From assembly GCA_002352945.1 (NCBI GenBank), contig DDHL01000038.1, positions 23,380 to 31,807 of the forward strand: 8,428 nt of DNA. Reading direction: 5' to 3'. Below are positions 1 to 7,680 of this stretch, piece after piece. A model generated the notes under the pieces. The model did no database searches and was not told the origin of the DNA. It saw nothing but the letters and a program-made list of their open reading frames with translations. The position numbers and the translations under genes are program-made. The DNA comes from Campylobacteraceae bacterium UBA1877 (GTDB lineage: Bacteria; Campylobacterota; Campylobacteria; Campylobacterales; Campylobacteraceae). Position 1 is the first letter of the stretch; each line of letters starts with the position of its first letter.

Positions 1-702
1 GAAAAAGCCATAAAAGAGGATTTAACCAAAATCAATTTTAGTCACGATAGTTTTGAATCCATTCAAGCAAAACTTATAAAAATTGCCTCCTCTTTGGAGT
101 TGGAGGCAAAAAACCTCAATGAGAAGATGGTAACAAACCAGCAAACAATCCACAAAATGCACACTCGCATTAAAAAATTAGAGAGTGCTCTTACAAATGC
201 CCGTTTAGAATCTAAAGAGGATTTTTTAACAGGTGTTGCTACAAAACGGGCATTATCAAGCGAGTTAAAAAGGGCAGAAGAGGCTTATATACGCTATAAA
301 ATTGGCTACTCACTTTGCTTTATAGATTTGGATCATTTTAAAGTTATAAATGATACTTACGGACATGAAGCAGGGGATGTAATTTTAAGAACAATTGGAA
401 AGATTTTGCAAAAATTGAGCCGCCAAGTTGATGTTGTTGGCCGATATGGCGGGGAGGAGTTTCTTGTTGTATTGCCAAGCACTTCACTGAGTCAAGGGGT
501 TGCTTTTGCTAATAAAGTGCGCCAATCCATTGAACACTTTAAATTTATATACAAAAGTGAGCGCATTAACGTAACTGTAAGTTGCGGAGTGAGTGAGAGA
601 GCAAAACAAAAAAGCTTAGAAGCAGCAATTGAAGCAGCCGATAAAATGCTATATGAGGCAAAAGCGGCTGGAAGAAACCAAACAAAACCAGTGATTAGTT
701 AA
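1..702 (+). CDS. GGDEF diguanylate cyclase, 5'-truncated by the window edge
   Basis: Predicted diguanylate cyclase, which joins two GTP molecules into the second messenger c-di-GMP. The frame is open from base 1, so the gene begins outside the window; a TTG at 94 is in frame but lies in the middle of continuous coding sequence and is not a credible start. The visible 233 residues begin with a charged helical stretch (about 30-75, probable coiled coil) that leads into the domain entry motif DFLTG (74-78). The metal-binding segment FIDLDHFK (107-114) and a catalytic GGEEF (150-154) are intact, so the enzyme should be active. An RQVD (141-144) in the right place before RYGGEEF matches the RxxD inhibitory site, suggesting feedback by c-di-GMP. 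Any N-terminal sensor domain is outside the window. Its TAA overlaps the folC ATG by one base. The call is certain for the domain; the input signal is unknown. Confidence 0.95.
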   Translation, partial: EKAIKEDLTKINFSHDSFESIQAKLIKIASSLELEAKNLNEKMVTNQQTIHKMHTRIKKLESALTNARLESKEDFLTGVATKRALSSELKRAEEAYIRYKIGYSLCFIDLDHFKVINDTYGHEAGDVILRTIGKILQKLSRQVDVVGRYGGEEFLVVLPSTSLSQGVAFANKVRQSIEHFKFIYKSERINVTVSCGVSERAKQKSLEAAIEAADKMLYEAKAAGRNQTKPVIS

Positions 703-1859
703 TGAGCCTGCAACAAACCCTTGAGCAAAAACCACTTTTTTACGCATCTATAGATGTAAAAAGAATGCCAAATGCTTATGAGATTTTTAAAAACCATTTA
801 AAAATTCCAAGGGTTATTCACATTGTGGGAACAAATGGCAAGGGAAGCACTGGGCGTTTTTTAGCTCTAATGCTAAAGCAGGCCAAAAGAGTTGTAGGTC
901 ACTACACTTCTCCACACATAAAAGAGTTTAATGAACGGTTTTGGTTAGATGGAAGATTAGTAAACAATAAAGAGTTAGAGCTTGCTCATGATCGCTTAAA
1001 GCAAATTTTTCCACAAGATGTATTAAAAAGTTTGTCATATTTTGAATACGCTACTTTTTTAGCGGCAACTGTTTTTGAACATTGTGATGAAGTGATTTTA
1101 GAAGCAGGTCTTGGTGGCGAATGGGATGCTACAAATGTTTTTCCAAAAAAATTGAGCATAATTACTCCAATCGGCTTGGATCATCAAAGTTTTTTAGGCA
1201 ATACAATTCAAGAGATTGCAAGCACAAAATTACGAAGCATGCAAACAACTACTCTTATTAATGAAAATCAAAATCCAACCGTCATTCAAATAGCAAAAGA
1301 CATTGCAAAAGAAAGAGAAATTTCATTGGTAAATGTATTAGAAATTATAGACGCTAGGAGTATGAAAGAGATTGAGCAATATACAAAAAAACACTCCTAT
1401 CCAGATTTTTTAAAAGAAAATATCATGCTATCTTTTGGTGCAGCAAGGCTTTTACATGTAAAGCCAAAAATTTCTTATCTTCCTCCTCTTGATTTAAGAG
1501 GGCGTTTTGAGTGGATTGAAAAAAATGTTTTGTTAGATTGTGGCCACAATGAGATGGCTGCAAAAGTTTTGGTAAATTCGTTAAAAGAAAAGCGGTATGA
1601 TTTTATTTACAATGCTTACAAAGATAAAGACTTTAAAACAGTTTTAAAAATTCTCAAACCGAAGATAGACTCTTTACATGTAATACCAATGGGAGATGAA
1701 AATAGGGCTAGCGCTCAAGACGAAATTGTTTTTTTTGCGAAAAAAAATGGCATTATTGTGAAAAAATTTGACTTTACACTTAATAAAGAAAAAAAGTATG
1801 TGGTCTTTGGCTCATTTGGTGTAATAGAAGCTTTTTTAAAGGGAATGTATGCGCAATAA
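702..1859 (+). CDS. folC: Bifunctional dihydrofolate synthase / folylpolyglutamate synthase
   Basis: Mur-ligase-family enzyme of the cytoplasm that attaches glutamate to dihydropteroate and extends the glutamate tail of folates, using ATP. The 385-residue protein (E. coli FolC is about 422) has the P-loop GTNGKGS (43-49), a TSPHI motif (69-73), the EAGLGGEWDATN segment (134-145), and TPIGLDHQSFLG (155-166), followed by K176 at about the place of the family's carbamylated lysine. In the C-terminal domain LDCGHN (278-283) stands where most members have DGAHN; the Asp and His are kept. The ATG overlaps the preceding stop as TAATG with no strong Shine-Dalgarno, so translation is probably coupled. 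It overlaps the next gene by 11 bases. In H. pylori and C. jejuni folC also sits just upstream of the M23 peptidase and bactofilin genes (established gene order, from memory). Whether both activities are present cannot be read from the sequence. Confidence 0.95.
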   Translation: MSLQQTLEQKPLFYASIDVKRMPNAYEIFKNHLKIPRVIHIVGTNGKGSTGRFLALMLKQAKRVVGHYTSPHIKEFNERFWLDGRLVNNKELELAHDRLKQIFPQDVLKSLSYFEYATFLAATVFEHCDEVILEAGLGGEWDATNVFPKKLSIITPIGLDHQSFLGNTIQEIASTKLRSMQTTTLINENQNPTVIQIAKDIAKEREISLVNVLEIIDARSMKEIEQYTKKHSYPDFLKENIMLSFGAARLLHVKPKISYLPPLDLRGRFEWIEKNVLLDCGHNEMAAKVLVNSLKEKRYDFIYNAYKDKDFKTVLKILKPKIDSLHVIPMGDENRASAQDEIVFFAKKNGIIVKKFDFTLNKEKKYVVFGSFGVIEAFLKGMYAQ

Positions 1860-2745
1860 GTTTGTTGTAACAATTACAGATTTAAACGGCTCTAGACACT
1901 TTCTTTTACACCAGCTAGTAAAAAAGTTTATCATCTATTTTACCCTTTTTATAATAGCTGTTATTATCTTTGGCGCTTGGTTAATTTCAATGCTCTATGA
2001 TGAGGTTTCGGCTCTTGAGGCTAAAAAAGAGGATTTGTTAAGAAAAGAGTATCAATTAAGCGCGTCAAATGCTAAATTACAGCGTCAAATTGAAACAAAG
2101 ACAAAGGAATTTGAAGCTATAAATGATAAAATTAGCGACATTGAAGAGTTGATTGGCTTAAAAACACCAGAGACAAGCACTATTGATGAGCGGCTTAAGA
2201 CCATATCTTTAACAAGCACACAGCAGCAGCATCTATTTCGCTCTATTCCCAATGGATGGGTTATTGAAAATAATGGACTTACGGCTAAATTTGGATGGCG
2301 GACCCACCCCATTTTAAAAAAGCGTGAGTTTCACAGAGGAATTGATTTAAGAGCTAAAGTTGGAACGCCAATATATGCCCCAGCCGATGGGGTTGTTGAA
2401 TTTGCAGGCTATCATAAAAGCAGCGGTTTTGGATACTTGGTTATTTTAAATCACAATTACGGTTTTAAGACAAATTTTGCCCACTTGGATAAAAAAATGG
2501 TTGTAAAAACTGGAGAGTTTGTTAAAAAAGGGCAACTTATTGGATATACTGGCAATAGTGGTCTCTCAACTGGTCCACACTTGCATTATGAAGTGCGCTT
2601 TATTACGCGCCCATTAGATCCCATAAATTTTCTAAACTGGTCAAGCAATAACTTTGAAGAAATCTTTAAAAAGGAGCAACGTGTCTCATGGCAATCTTTA
2701 CTAAAGACGATGGACGATCGATCTCGTCTTCAGAAACAACCCTAA
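1849..2745 (+). CDS. Membrane-anchored M23 peptidoglycan endopeptidase, Csd1/Pgp3-like
   Basis: Predicted zinc D,D-endopeptidase that cuts peptide cross-links in peptidoglycan. Of 298 residues, 27-48 form one hydrophobic membrane segment after a short basic cytoplasmic N-terminus. A periplasmic coiled coil follows (about 51-105), then the LytM/M23 domain (about 145-260). All zinc and catalytic motifs are present: HRGID (H162, D166), AHL (H212) and HLH (H244, H246). It therefore resembles active Csd1 of Helicobacter and Pgp3 of Campylobacter rather than Csd2, which is thought inactive. Those homologues work with a bactofilin to make cells curved or helical. The ATG at 1849 has an AAGGG a few bases upstream and lies within the end of folC. 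The last 19 codons overlap the bactofilin gene in another frame. Only one M23 gene is present here, as in Campylobacter. The family is sure; the shape role is inferred from homology and neighbours. Confidence 0.93.
   Translation: MRNKFVVTITDLNGSRHFLLHQLVKKFIIYFTLFIIAVIIFGAWLISMLYDEVSALEAKKEDLLRKEYQLSASNAKLQRQIETKTKEFEAINDKISDIEELIGLKTPETSTIDERLKTISLTSTQQQHLFRSIPNGWVIENNGLTAKFGWRTHPILKKREFHRGIDLRAKVGTPIYAPADGVVEFAGYHKSSGFGYLVILNHNYGFKTNFAHLDKKMVVKTGEFVKKGQLIGYTGNSGLSTGPHLHYEVRFITRPLDPINFLNWSSNNFEEIFKKEQRVSWQSLLKTMDDRSRLQKQP
2671..2676 (+). promoter_or_regulatory. Ribosome binding site of the bactofilin gene, inside the peptidase gene
   Basis: AAGGAG lies 11 bases before the ATG at 2688 and is embedded in the coding sequence of the M23 peptidase. 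Together with the conserved MAIF start of bactofilins of this phylum, it supports the 2688 start and hence a true 58-bp overlap. Confidence 0.7.
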
Positions 2746-3104
2746 TTGCAGTTGGTGCAAATATCAAAGGTGAGTTTGTACTTGAATCTCGTTTACATGT
2801 AGATGGTGAGCTTGAGGGTACAATTGAATCTACTAGTGTGATAGTAATTGGCAAAAAAGGGCGTGTAAAAGGCGATCTTAAGGCTGAAAAATTAGTAGTA
2901 AATGGTGAGTTTGAAGGAAGCGCTGATTGCTCATATGTAGAGGTTTTAGCAGGCGGTAGGTTTATTGGAAATGTGCTTTCAAAAGAGTTGATGATTGAAT
3001 CAAAAGCATACTTCCAAGGACAAAGCAATATAAGAGTAGATACTCCAGCCCCTTCGGTTTTAAAATCAGATAGTACACAAACAAAAGAAGAAGAGGAGGC
3101 GTAA
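2688..3104 (+). CDS. ccmA: Bactofilin, CcmA-type cell-shape protein
   Basis: Bactofilin (DUF583) of 138 residues: a polymer-forming cytoskeletal protein that assembles without nucleotide. The core (about 16-108) shows the repeating hydrophobic/glycine pattern of a right-handed beta-helix, for example LHVDGELEG, VIVIGKKGRVKGDL and KLVVNGEFEG. It is flanked by a short polar N-terminus and an acidic tail ending in EEEEA. The N-terminus MAIF and the HVDGELEG segment match H. pylori CcmA as I remember it, which fixes the ATG at 2688. In H. pylori, CcmA works with Csd1 and related proteins to position peptidoglycan trimming and create helical shape; here the peptidase gene directly upstream overlaps it by 58 bp, as expected for partners. 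The next gene, mfd, starts 6 bases after its stop. The family call is firm. The shape role is by homology, and the host cell shape is unknown. Confidence 0.95.
   Translation: MAIFTKDDGRSISSSETTLIAVGANIKGEFVLESRLHVDGELEGTIESTSVIVIGKKGRVKGDLKAEKLVVNGEFEGSADCSYVEVLAGGRFIGNVLSKELMIESKAYFQGQSNIRVDTPAPSVLKSDSTQTKEEEEA
3093..3099 (+). promoter_or_regulatory. Ribosome binding site of mfd, supporting a TTG start
   Basis: GAGGAGG lies within the last codons of the bactofilin gene, 11 bases before the TTG at 3111. No in-frame ATG occurs near it, so this strong site and the tight spacing favour TTG as the mfd start. Confidence 0.65.
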
Positions 3105-3110
3105 TCCCAT

Positions 3111-6092
3111 TTGCAAGCTGCATGTTATGAATATTTTTTAAATGGCGGTGACGCCAATCTTATTCTTGTAAAGAACAATAAAGAGGCTCCACTAATTGGA
3201 GATGTTTTAACCTTTTTGGGAAAACGTCCTTATATATTGCCAGATTTTCGCGCAAGTTATGGGGAGGACTTGCGTACATATAGTAGTGAACTTTTTGCGC
3301 TTTTATCAAATCTTAACCGTTTTGTAAATGACCCCTCGCCCAAAAAAGTTTTGATTTCTCCATTAAAAACTGTGCTCAATCCTCTCCCAGCACCAAAACT
3401 TTTATCCCAAATGCAAATCTCTTTTGCCCAAAGATTAGACTTAAAAGCTTTCAAAGAGAAACTTCTTTACTGGGGATATAGTAGCGTTGATGTTGTAGAA
3501 GCTAGCGGTGAAGTCTCTTTTCGTGGAGATGTGATCGATATCTTTTCTCCCGATGCAGCTAATCCAGTTAGAATCAGCCTTTTTGATGATGAGATTGAAA
3601 GTATCCGTTTTTTTGAATGTGAAACACAAAAAAGCCTTCCTGACGAGCTTGAATCTTTTACACTCATTCCTGCCCTTTTTTCTTTAGATGAGAGTGAATA
3701 TGAAAGGGTTGAAAAAAGAGTTCAAACGCTTAATAGCGACGCTTTTGTAAAAGATTTGCTCTCTTTGGGACTTTGGGGTTTGGATAAGACTCAAAGTGTA
3801 GATTATTTGAGTTACTTAAAGCCAATTTATGCTCAAAATATGCAAAATGAGATTGATGAGATAAGTTTTTTTGATGAAAAAGTTGATAAAAATAAGCTTG
3901 AATCAATTCAAGCAATTCCAGAGCCAAGCGAGTTTCACGATATTGTTGTAAGTGCTCCAGGACAGTTTTTGCCATTTCATTTTGAAAAAAAGATAACTAT
4001 TATTAGTGCTAGTGATGCACTTATTAAACAGGCTGGAATTGATCAATTTAAAGATAAATTTAAAGTTATTTACTCTCCTTTAAGGGTTAATATTGCAAGT
4101 TCAAAAAGCCTCATACTCTCTTTAAATAAAGAGGTAAAAAAGCGGCGTAAGCGACTTGCAAGCATCATCTTAGATGAGTTAAAAGTTGGCGATTATGTTG
4201 TGCATGAACAGTATGGAATTGGTATTTTTAAAGGCTTAACAACCACAACGGTTCTAGGTGCTACAAGGGATTTTGTCACAATTGTATACCAAGGTGAAGA
4301 TAAGCTGCTTTTGCCTGTAGAGCATTTAGATGTAATTGATCGTTACATTAGTGATGGCGGTGGCGTTGCTGTATTAGATAAGCTTGGCAAAGGAAGTTTT
4401 GCAAAATTAAAAGAAAAAACAAAGGCTAAACTCTTTGAGATTGCCAAAGAGATTGTAGATATTGCAGCTCAGCGAGCTTTAATAGAAGGTTATAAAATAA
4501 GTTTGCCAAAGGAGGATTTAGAGCTTTTCCAAGCTTCTTCTGGGTTTGAATATACAGCCGATCAAGATAGGGCTGTTAGGGAGATTTTAACTGATTTAGC
4601 ATCTGGCAAAGTGATGGATAGACTCTTAAGTGGAGATGTGGGTTTTGGCAAAACTGAAGTTGCAATGAATGCCCTTTTGGCTACTGCAAAAAGCGGGTTT
4701 CAAGCCGCATTTGTTGTTCCAACAACCCTTTTATGCTCCCAGCATTACAAGAGTGTCAAAGAGCGTTTAGCCCCCTTTGGTGTACGTGTCGCAAAACTAG
4801 ATAGATTTACTAGCGCCAAAGAAAAAAAGGAGATTTTAAAAGCACTCCAAGATGGAAAAATCGATGTTTGCATTGGAACGCACGCTCTTTTGGGAACTCC
4901 TATGAAAAATTTAGCACTTTTGATTATCGATGAAGAGCATAAATTTGGAGTAAAACAAAAAGAAAAATTAAAAAGCATGCGTGCAAATATTCACGTATTA
5001 TCCATGAGTGCAACACCAATTCCGCGCAGTTTAAATATGGCATTAAGCACTATTAAACAGTATTCTCAAATCCTAACTCCCCCAAAAGAGCGAGAAGATG
5101 TGCGAACCTTTGTGAAAGCTTACGATGAAGCGCTTATAAAAGAGGTTTTAAGCAGAGAAATCCGTCGCAAAGGGCAAATTTTTTACATCCACAATCGCAT
5201 TGCTAGTATCCAATCCAAAGCAAAAGCCCTTCAAGAGATTTTGCCAAATCTTCGTATTTTAGTGCTTCATTCTCAAATCAGCTCAGCTGCAATCGAAAAG
5301 GAGATGCTGCGTTTTGAAGCGGGTGAGTATGACCTTTTACTCTCAACATCTATTGTCGAATCAGGCATCCATTTACCAAATGTAAATACAATTATCATTG
5401 AAGCTGCTGATCGCTTTGGAATTGCAGATTTACACCAGTTAAGAGGGCGGGTTGGCAGAGGAGTGCGCCAAGGATATTGCTACTTTTTAGTTGAAGATAA
5501 GGAAAAACTTACCCAACAGGCCAAAAAAAGACTCATTGCTCTTGAGTCAAACGCCTTTTTAGGAAGCGGTTCAGTGTTAGCTTACCACGATCTAGAGATT
5601 CGAGGCGGTGGGAATTTAGTTGGTGAAGCTCAAAGTGGCCATATTAAAAATATCGGCTATTCACTCTATCTTAAAATGCTAGAAGATGCAATCAATATCC
5701 TTATGAATAAGGTTGAAAAAGAAAAGAGCACAATGGAGCTTAAGCTCTCAGTTAGTGCCTACATTACGCCAGAAACCATAGCAGAAGATAGGGTGCGATT
5801 AGAGTTATATAGGCGGCTTAGCAAATGCGAAACAGTTAGTGAAGTTTATGAAATTGAGTCCGAAATGGAGGATCGATTTGGAAAACTTGATTGCCCTACT
5901 CAGCAATTTTTACAACTTATTATAATTAAAATTTTGGCATTAAAAAAAGAGATTGTTTCTATAAGCAACTACCAACAATCAATTACCATCACTTACAAAG
6001 ATGAGAGTAAAAAGATTTTAAAATCACCAAGTAAGGATGATGATGATATCCTAGCAACTGTGCTTGCATTTTTACGAGAAAAGGAGGAGTGA
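3111..6092 (+). CDS. mfd: Transcription-repair coupling factor Mfd
   Basis: ATP-driven DNA translocase that pushes stalled RNA polymerase off damaged DNA and recruits UvrA for nucleotide excision repair. The 993 residues are shorter than E. coli Mfd (1148) but typical of this phylum. Order: UvrB-like N-terminal module (about 1-300, with FRGDVIDIFSP at 137-147 and no ATPase motif); RNA-polymerase-interacting CarD-like domain (about 355-412, LKVGDYVVHEQYGIGIF); RecG-like helicase with Walker A GDVGFGKTE (508-516), DEEH (607-610), SATP (633-636), motif V (about 745-760) and motif VI QLRGRVGRG (776-784); C-terminal TRCF domain (about 870-990). Motif V reads GIHLP where E. coli, from memory, has GIDIP. 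The start is TTG after a strong GAGGAGG; the N-terminus MQAACYEYF fits homologues in this phylum. The stop lies just before the next gene. All catalytic motifs look intact. Confidence 0.97.
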   Translation: MQAACYEYFLNGGDANLILVKNNKEAPLIGDVLTFLGKRPYILPDFRASYGEDLRTYSSELFALLSNLNRFVNDPSPKKVLISPLKTVLNPLPAPKLLSQMQISFAQRLDLKAFKEKLLYWGYSSVDVVEASGEVSFRGDVIDIFSPDAANPVRISLFDDEIESIRFFECETQKSLPDELESFTLIPALFSLDESEYERVEKRVQTLNSDAFVKDLLSLGLWGLDKTQSVDYLSYLKPIYAQNMQNEIDEISFFDEKVDKNKLESIQAIPEPSEFHDIVVSAPGQFLPFHFEKKITIISASDALIKQAGIDQFKDKFKVIYSPLRVNIASSKSLILSLNKEVKKRRKRLASIILDELKVGDYVVHEQYGIGIFKGLTTTTVLGATRDFVTIVYQGEDKLLLPVEHLDVIDRYISDGGGVAVLDKLGKGSFAKLKEKTKAKLFEIAKEIVDIAAQRALIEGYKISLPKEDLELFQASSGFEYTADQDRAVREILTDLASGKVMDRLLSGDVGFGKTEVAMNALLATAKSGFQAAFVVPTTLLCSQHYKSVKERLAPFGVRVAKLDRFTSAKEKKEILKALQDGKIDVCIGTHALLGTPMKNLALLIIDEEHKFGVKQKEKLKSMRANIHVLSMSATPIPRSLNMALSTIKQYSQILTPPKEREDVRTFVKAYDEALIKEVLSREIRRKGQIFYIHNRIASIQSKAKALQEILPNLRILVLHSQISSAAIEKEMLRFEAGEYDLLLSTSIVESGIHLPNVNTIIIEAADRFGIADLHQLRGRVGRGVRQGYCYFLVEDKEKLTQQAKKRLIALESNAFLGSGSVLAYHDLEIRGGGNLVGEAQSGHIKNIGYSLYLKMLEDAINILMNKVEKEKSTMELKLSVSAYITPETIAEDRVRLELYRRLSKCETVSEVYEIESEMEDRFGKLDCPTQQFLQLIIIKILALKKEIVSISNYQQSITITYKDESKKILKSPSKDDDDILATVLAFLREKEE
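6081..6087 (+). promoter_or_regulatory. Ribosome binding site of the DUF815 ATPase gene, inside the end of mfd
   Basis: AAGGAGG near the end of mfd precedes three consecutive in-frame start codons: GTG 6089, ATG 6092 and ATG 6095. The spacings are 1, 4 and 7 bases, so ATG 6095 is the most likely start. Sharing of mfd's last codons implies coupled translation. Confidence 0.7.
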
Positions 6093-6094
6093 TG

Positions 6095-6871
6095 ATGAAC
6101 TTTTCTTGGGGAGATACATTAGCAGCAATTTGGCGTCCTAAAAAGGGCAAACTTCGTCCAATATATGAGATGGATATATTGCCATTGGATGATTTAATCG
6201 GGATTGATGAACAAAAAGAGCAAATGGTAAAAAATACCCAAAATTTTGTTAACGAAAAGCCTTTTAATCATGTGCTTTTGTGGGGCGCTAGAGGGACGGG
6301 AAAATCCTCTTTAATCAAAGCGATGCTCCCACGTTTTAAAGATCAAGGGTTGCGCATTATTGAGTTTGCAAAAGAGGATTTAAAAGATTTACCAGAAGTA
6401 GTTGATATTTTGCGAACATTAGAATATAAATTTATTATATTTTGTGATGATCTTAGTTTTGAGATGGGTGATGATAGCTACAAAGGGTTAAAACCTATTT
6501 TAGAAGGCTCAATTGAATCCCCTCCAAAAAATATAATGGTTTGTGCAACCTCAAATAGACGCCATTTAGTCAGTGAGCATATAAGTGATAATTCTCAAAC
6601 AAAAGTGGCTCACGGAGAGTTACACTACGCAGATGCGGTTGAAGAGAAGATTTCATTATCAGATAGATTTGGACTGTGGCTTTCATTTTATCATGGAACT
6701 GAAAAAGATTATTTAAAATTGGTAGATCACTACTTTAAGGATTTTAAAGGAGATAGAAGCGCACTGCACAATGAGGCAAAGATATTTGCTTCGATGCGAG
6801 CTTCTAGGAGTGGACGAACTGCAAAGCAGTTTTTTAATGCATATAGCCAGCAATTTTTAGAGGATAGTTAA
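6095..6871 (+). CDS. DUF815 family P-loop ATPase of unknown function
   Basis: Member of the DUF815 family of AAA+-like ATPases; no biochemical role is established that I know of. The 258 residues carry Walker A GARGTGKSS (64-72), Walker B FIIFCDDL (113-120), a sensor-like segment ATSNRRHL (151-158) and an arginine-bearing LSDRFGLWL (188-196), all typical of the family. No membrane segment or signal peptide is seen, so it should be cytoplasmic. The start is chosen at the third of three tandem start codons because of ribosome-site spacing; starts at 6089 or 6092 would add only one or two residues. It begins 2 bases after mfd and its TAA overlaps the next ATG by one base. As I recall, a homologue also follows mfd in C. 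jejuni (Cj1084c), so the pairing is conserved. A link to DNA repair or polymerase recycling is only an inference from that context. Confidence 0.9.
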   Translation: MNFSWGDTLAAIWRPKKGKLRPIYEMDILPLDDLIGIDEQKEQMVKNTQNFVNEKPFNHVLLWGARGTGKSSLIKAMLPRFKDQGLRIIEFAKEDLKDLPEVVDILRTLEYKFIIFCDDLSFEMGDDSYKGLKPILEGSIESPPKNIMVCATSNRRHLVSEHISDNSQTKVAHGELHYADAVEEKISLSDRFGLWLSFYHGTEKDYLKLVDHYFKDFKGDRSALHNEAKIFASMRASRSGRTAKQFFNAYSQQFLEDS

Positions 6872-7680
6872 TGCGTATTGGATTTATTGGAGATGTGGTT
6901 GGCAGACCAGGGCGAAGGCTCATAAAAAACCATCTATTGCGGCTTCGAGAAACTTATGAACTAGATGGCGTTATAGCCAATACAGAAAATGCCAGTCATG
7001 GATTTGGAATTACCATAAAAAATGCTCAAGAGCTTTTTGAATGCGGAATTGATTTGATGACGGGTGGAAATCATACATGGGATAAAAAAGAGATTATTCC
7101 AGCTCTTGATACTATGCCCATATTAAGGCCAATTAACTATCCAAAAACGGTTCCAGGAAAGGGTATTGGGTACTTTACATGTAAAGATAAACGCCTAGCA
7201 GTTATAAATGCAATGGGCTATTTTGCAATGCCCCAAAGCGAGAATGCCTTTTTGGCAATCGAAGAGGCACTAAAACATTTAGAGCCAAACGATGGGATTT
7301 TAATCGATTTTCATGGGGAAGCTACAAGTGAAAAAAGAGCGCTTTTGTGCTGGCTTAAAAGCAAGGTTAGTGCAATTGTTGGAACCCATACTCATGTTGG
7401 AACAGATGATTTAAGTATTGTAGAGGGTACCGGTTATGTAAGCGATGTTGGAATGACTGGATGCAGAGATAATGTTATTGGAATGGATTATAAAGCGCCG
7501 CTTGTTCGTATGATGACAAATATGCCAGCCTCTTTGGAAGTGCCAAGCAAATGTAAAGGACTTTTGCAAATGGTTGTTTTTGAGATTGAAAATGGTTTGT
7601 GCAAGGATGCTTTTAAGATTAAAATATATGATGAAGGTGAAGAGATTATAACAAAGGCTTGGATTGAGAGCGAGCATTGA
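6871..7680 (+). CDS. YmdB/TIGR00282 family metallophosphoesterase
   Basis: Dinuclear-metal phosphoesterase like Bacillus subtilis YmdB and Deinococcus DR1281, which hydrolyse cyclic nucleotides such as cAMP in vitro; YmdB affects biofilm and motility decisions and RNA processing. The 269 residues match the family throughout: GDVVGRPGRR (8-16 region, D8), ENASHGFG (E39, N40), GNHTWDKKE (N67, H68), DFHGEATSEK (H148), GTHTHVGTDD (H173, H175) and SDVGMTG (191-197). These cover all expected metal ligands, so it should be active. No signal peptide is present. The ATG forms TAATG with the preceding stop, with GAGG 7 bases upstream. Its end overlaps the glycosylase gene by 17 bases. The true substrate in this organism is unknown; a link to the c-di-GMP cyclase on the same apparent transcript is speculative. 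Confidence 0.93.
   Translation: MRIGFIGDVVGRPGRRLIKNHLLRLRETYELDGVIANTENASHGFGITIKNAQELFECGIDLMTGGNHTWDKKEIIPALDTMPILRPINYPKTVPGKGIGYFTCKDKRLAVINAMGYFAMPQSENAFLAIEEALKHLEPNDGILIDFHGEATSEKRALLCWLKSKVSAIVGTHTHVGTDDLSIVEGTGYVSDVGMTGCRDNVIGMDYKAPLVRMMTNMPASLEVPSKCKGLLQMVVFEIENGLCKDAFKIKIYDEGEEIITKAWIESEH
7653..7657 (+). promoter_or_regulatory. Ribosome binding site supporting the TTG start of the glycosylase gene
   Basis: AAAGG lies six bases before the TTG at 7664, inside the upstream phosphoesterase gene. It is a modest match, but the alignment to MagIII leaves little room for a later start, since PWWWPN begins at residue 22. Confidence 0.45.

Noticed and set aside
94..702. TTG at 94 as the start of the diguanylate cyclase
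   Set aside because: The same frame is open to base 1 and encodes continuous helical sequence before it, so the gene extends beyond the window.
1447..1465. Near-palindrome around TACATGTA in folC as an operator
   Set aside because: One base out of register, inside conserved coding sequence (Leu-His-Val-Lys), and the core word recurs elsewhere in coding DNA.
2085..2312. Minus-strand open frame inside the peptidase gene
   Set aside because: It lies wholly within a well-supported coding region and has no recognisable domain; the same holds for the other minus-strand frames in bactofilin, mfd and the region 7411-7754.
6089..6094. GTG 6089 or ATG 6092 as the start of the DUF815 gene
   Set aside because: They sit only 1 and 4 bases from the AAGGAGG; ATG 6095 has the better spacing. 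The difference is at most two residues.
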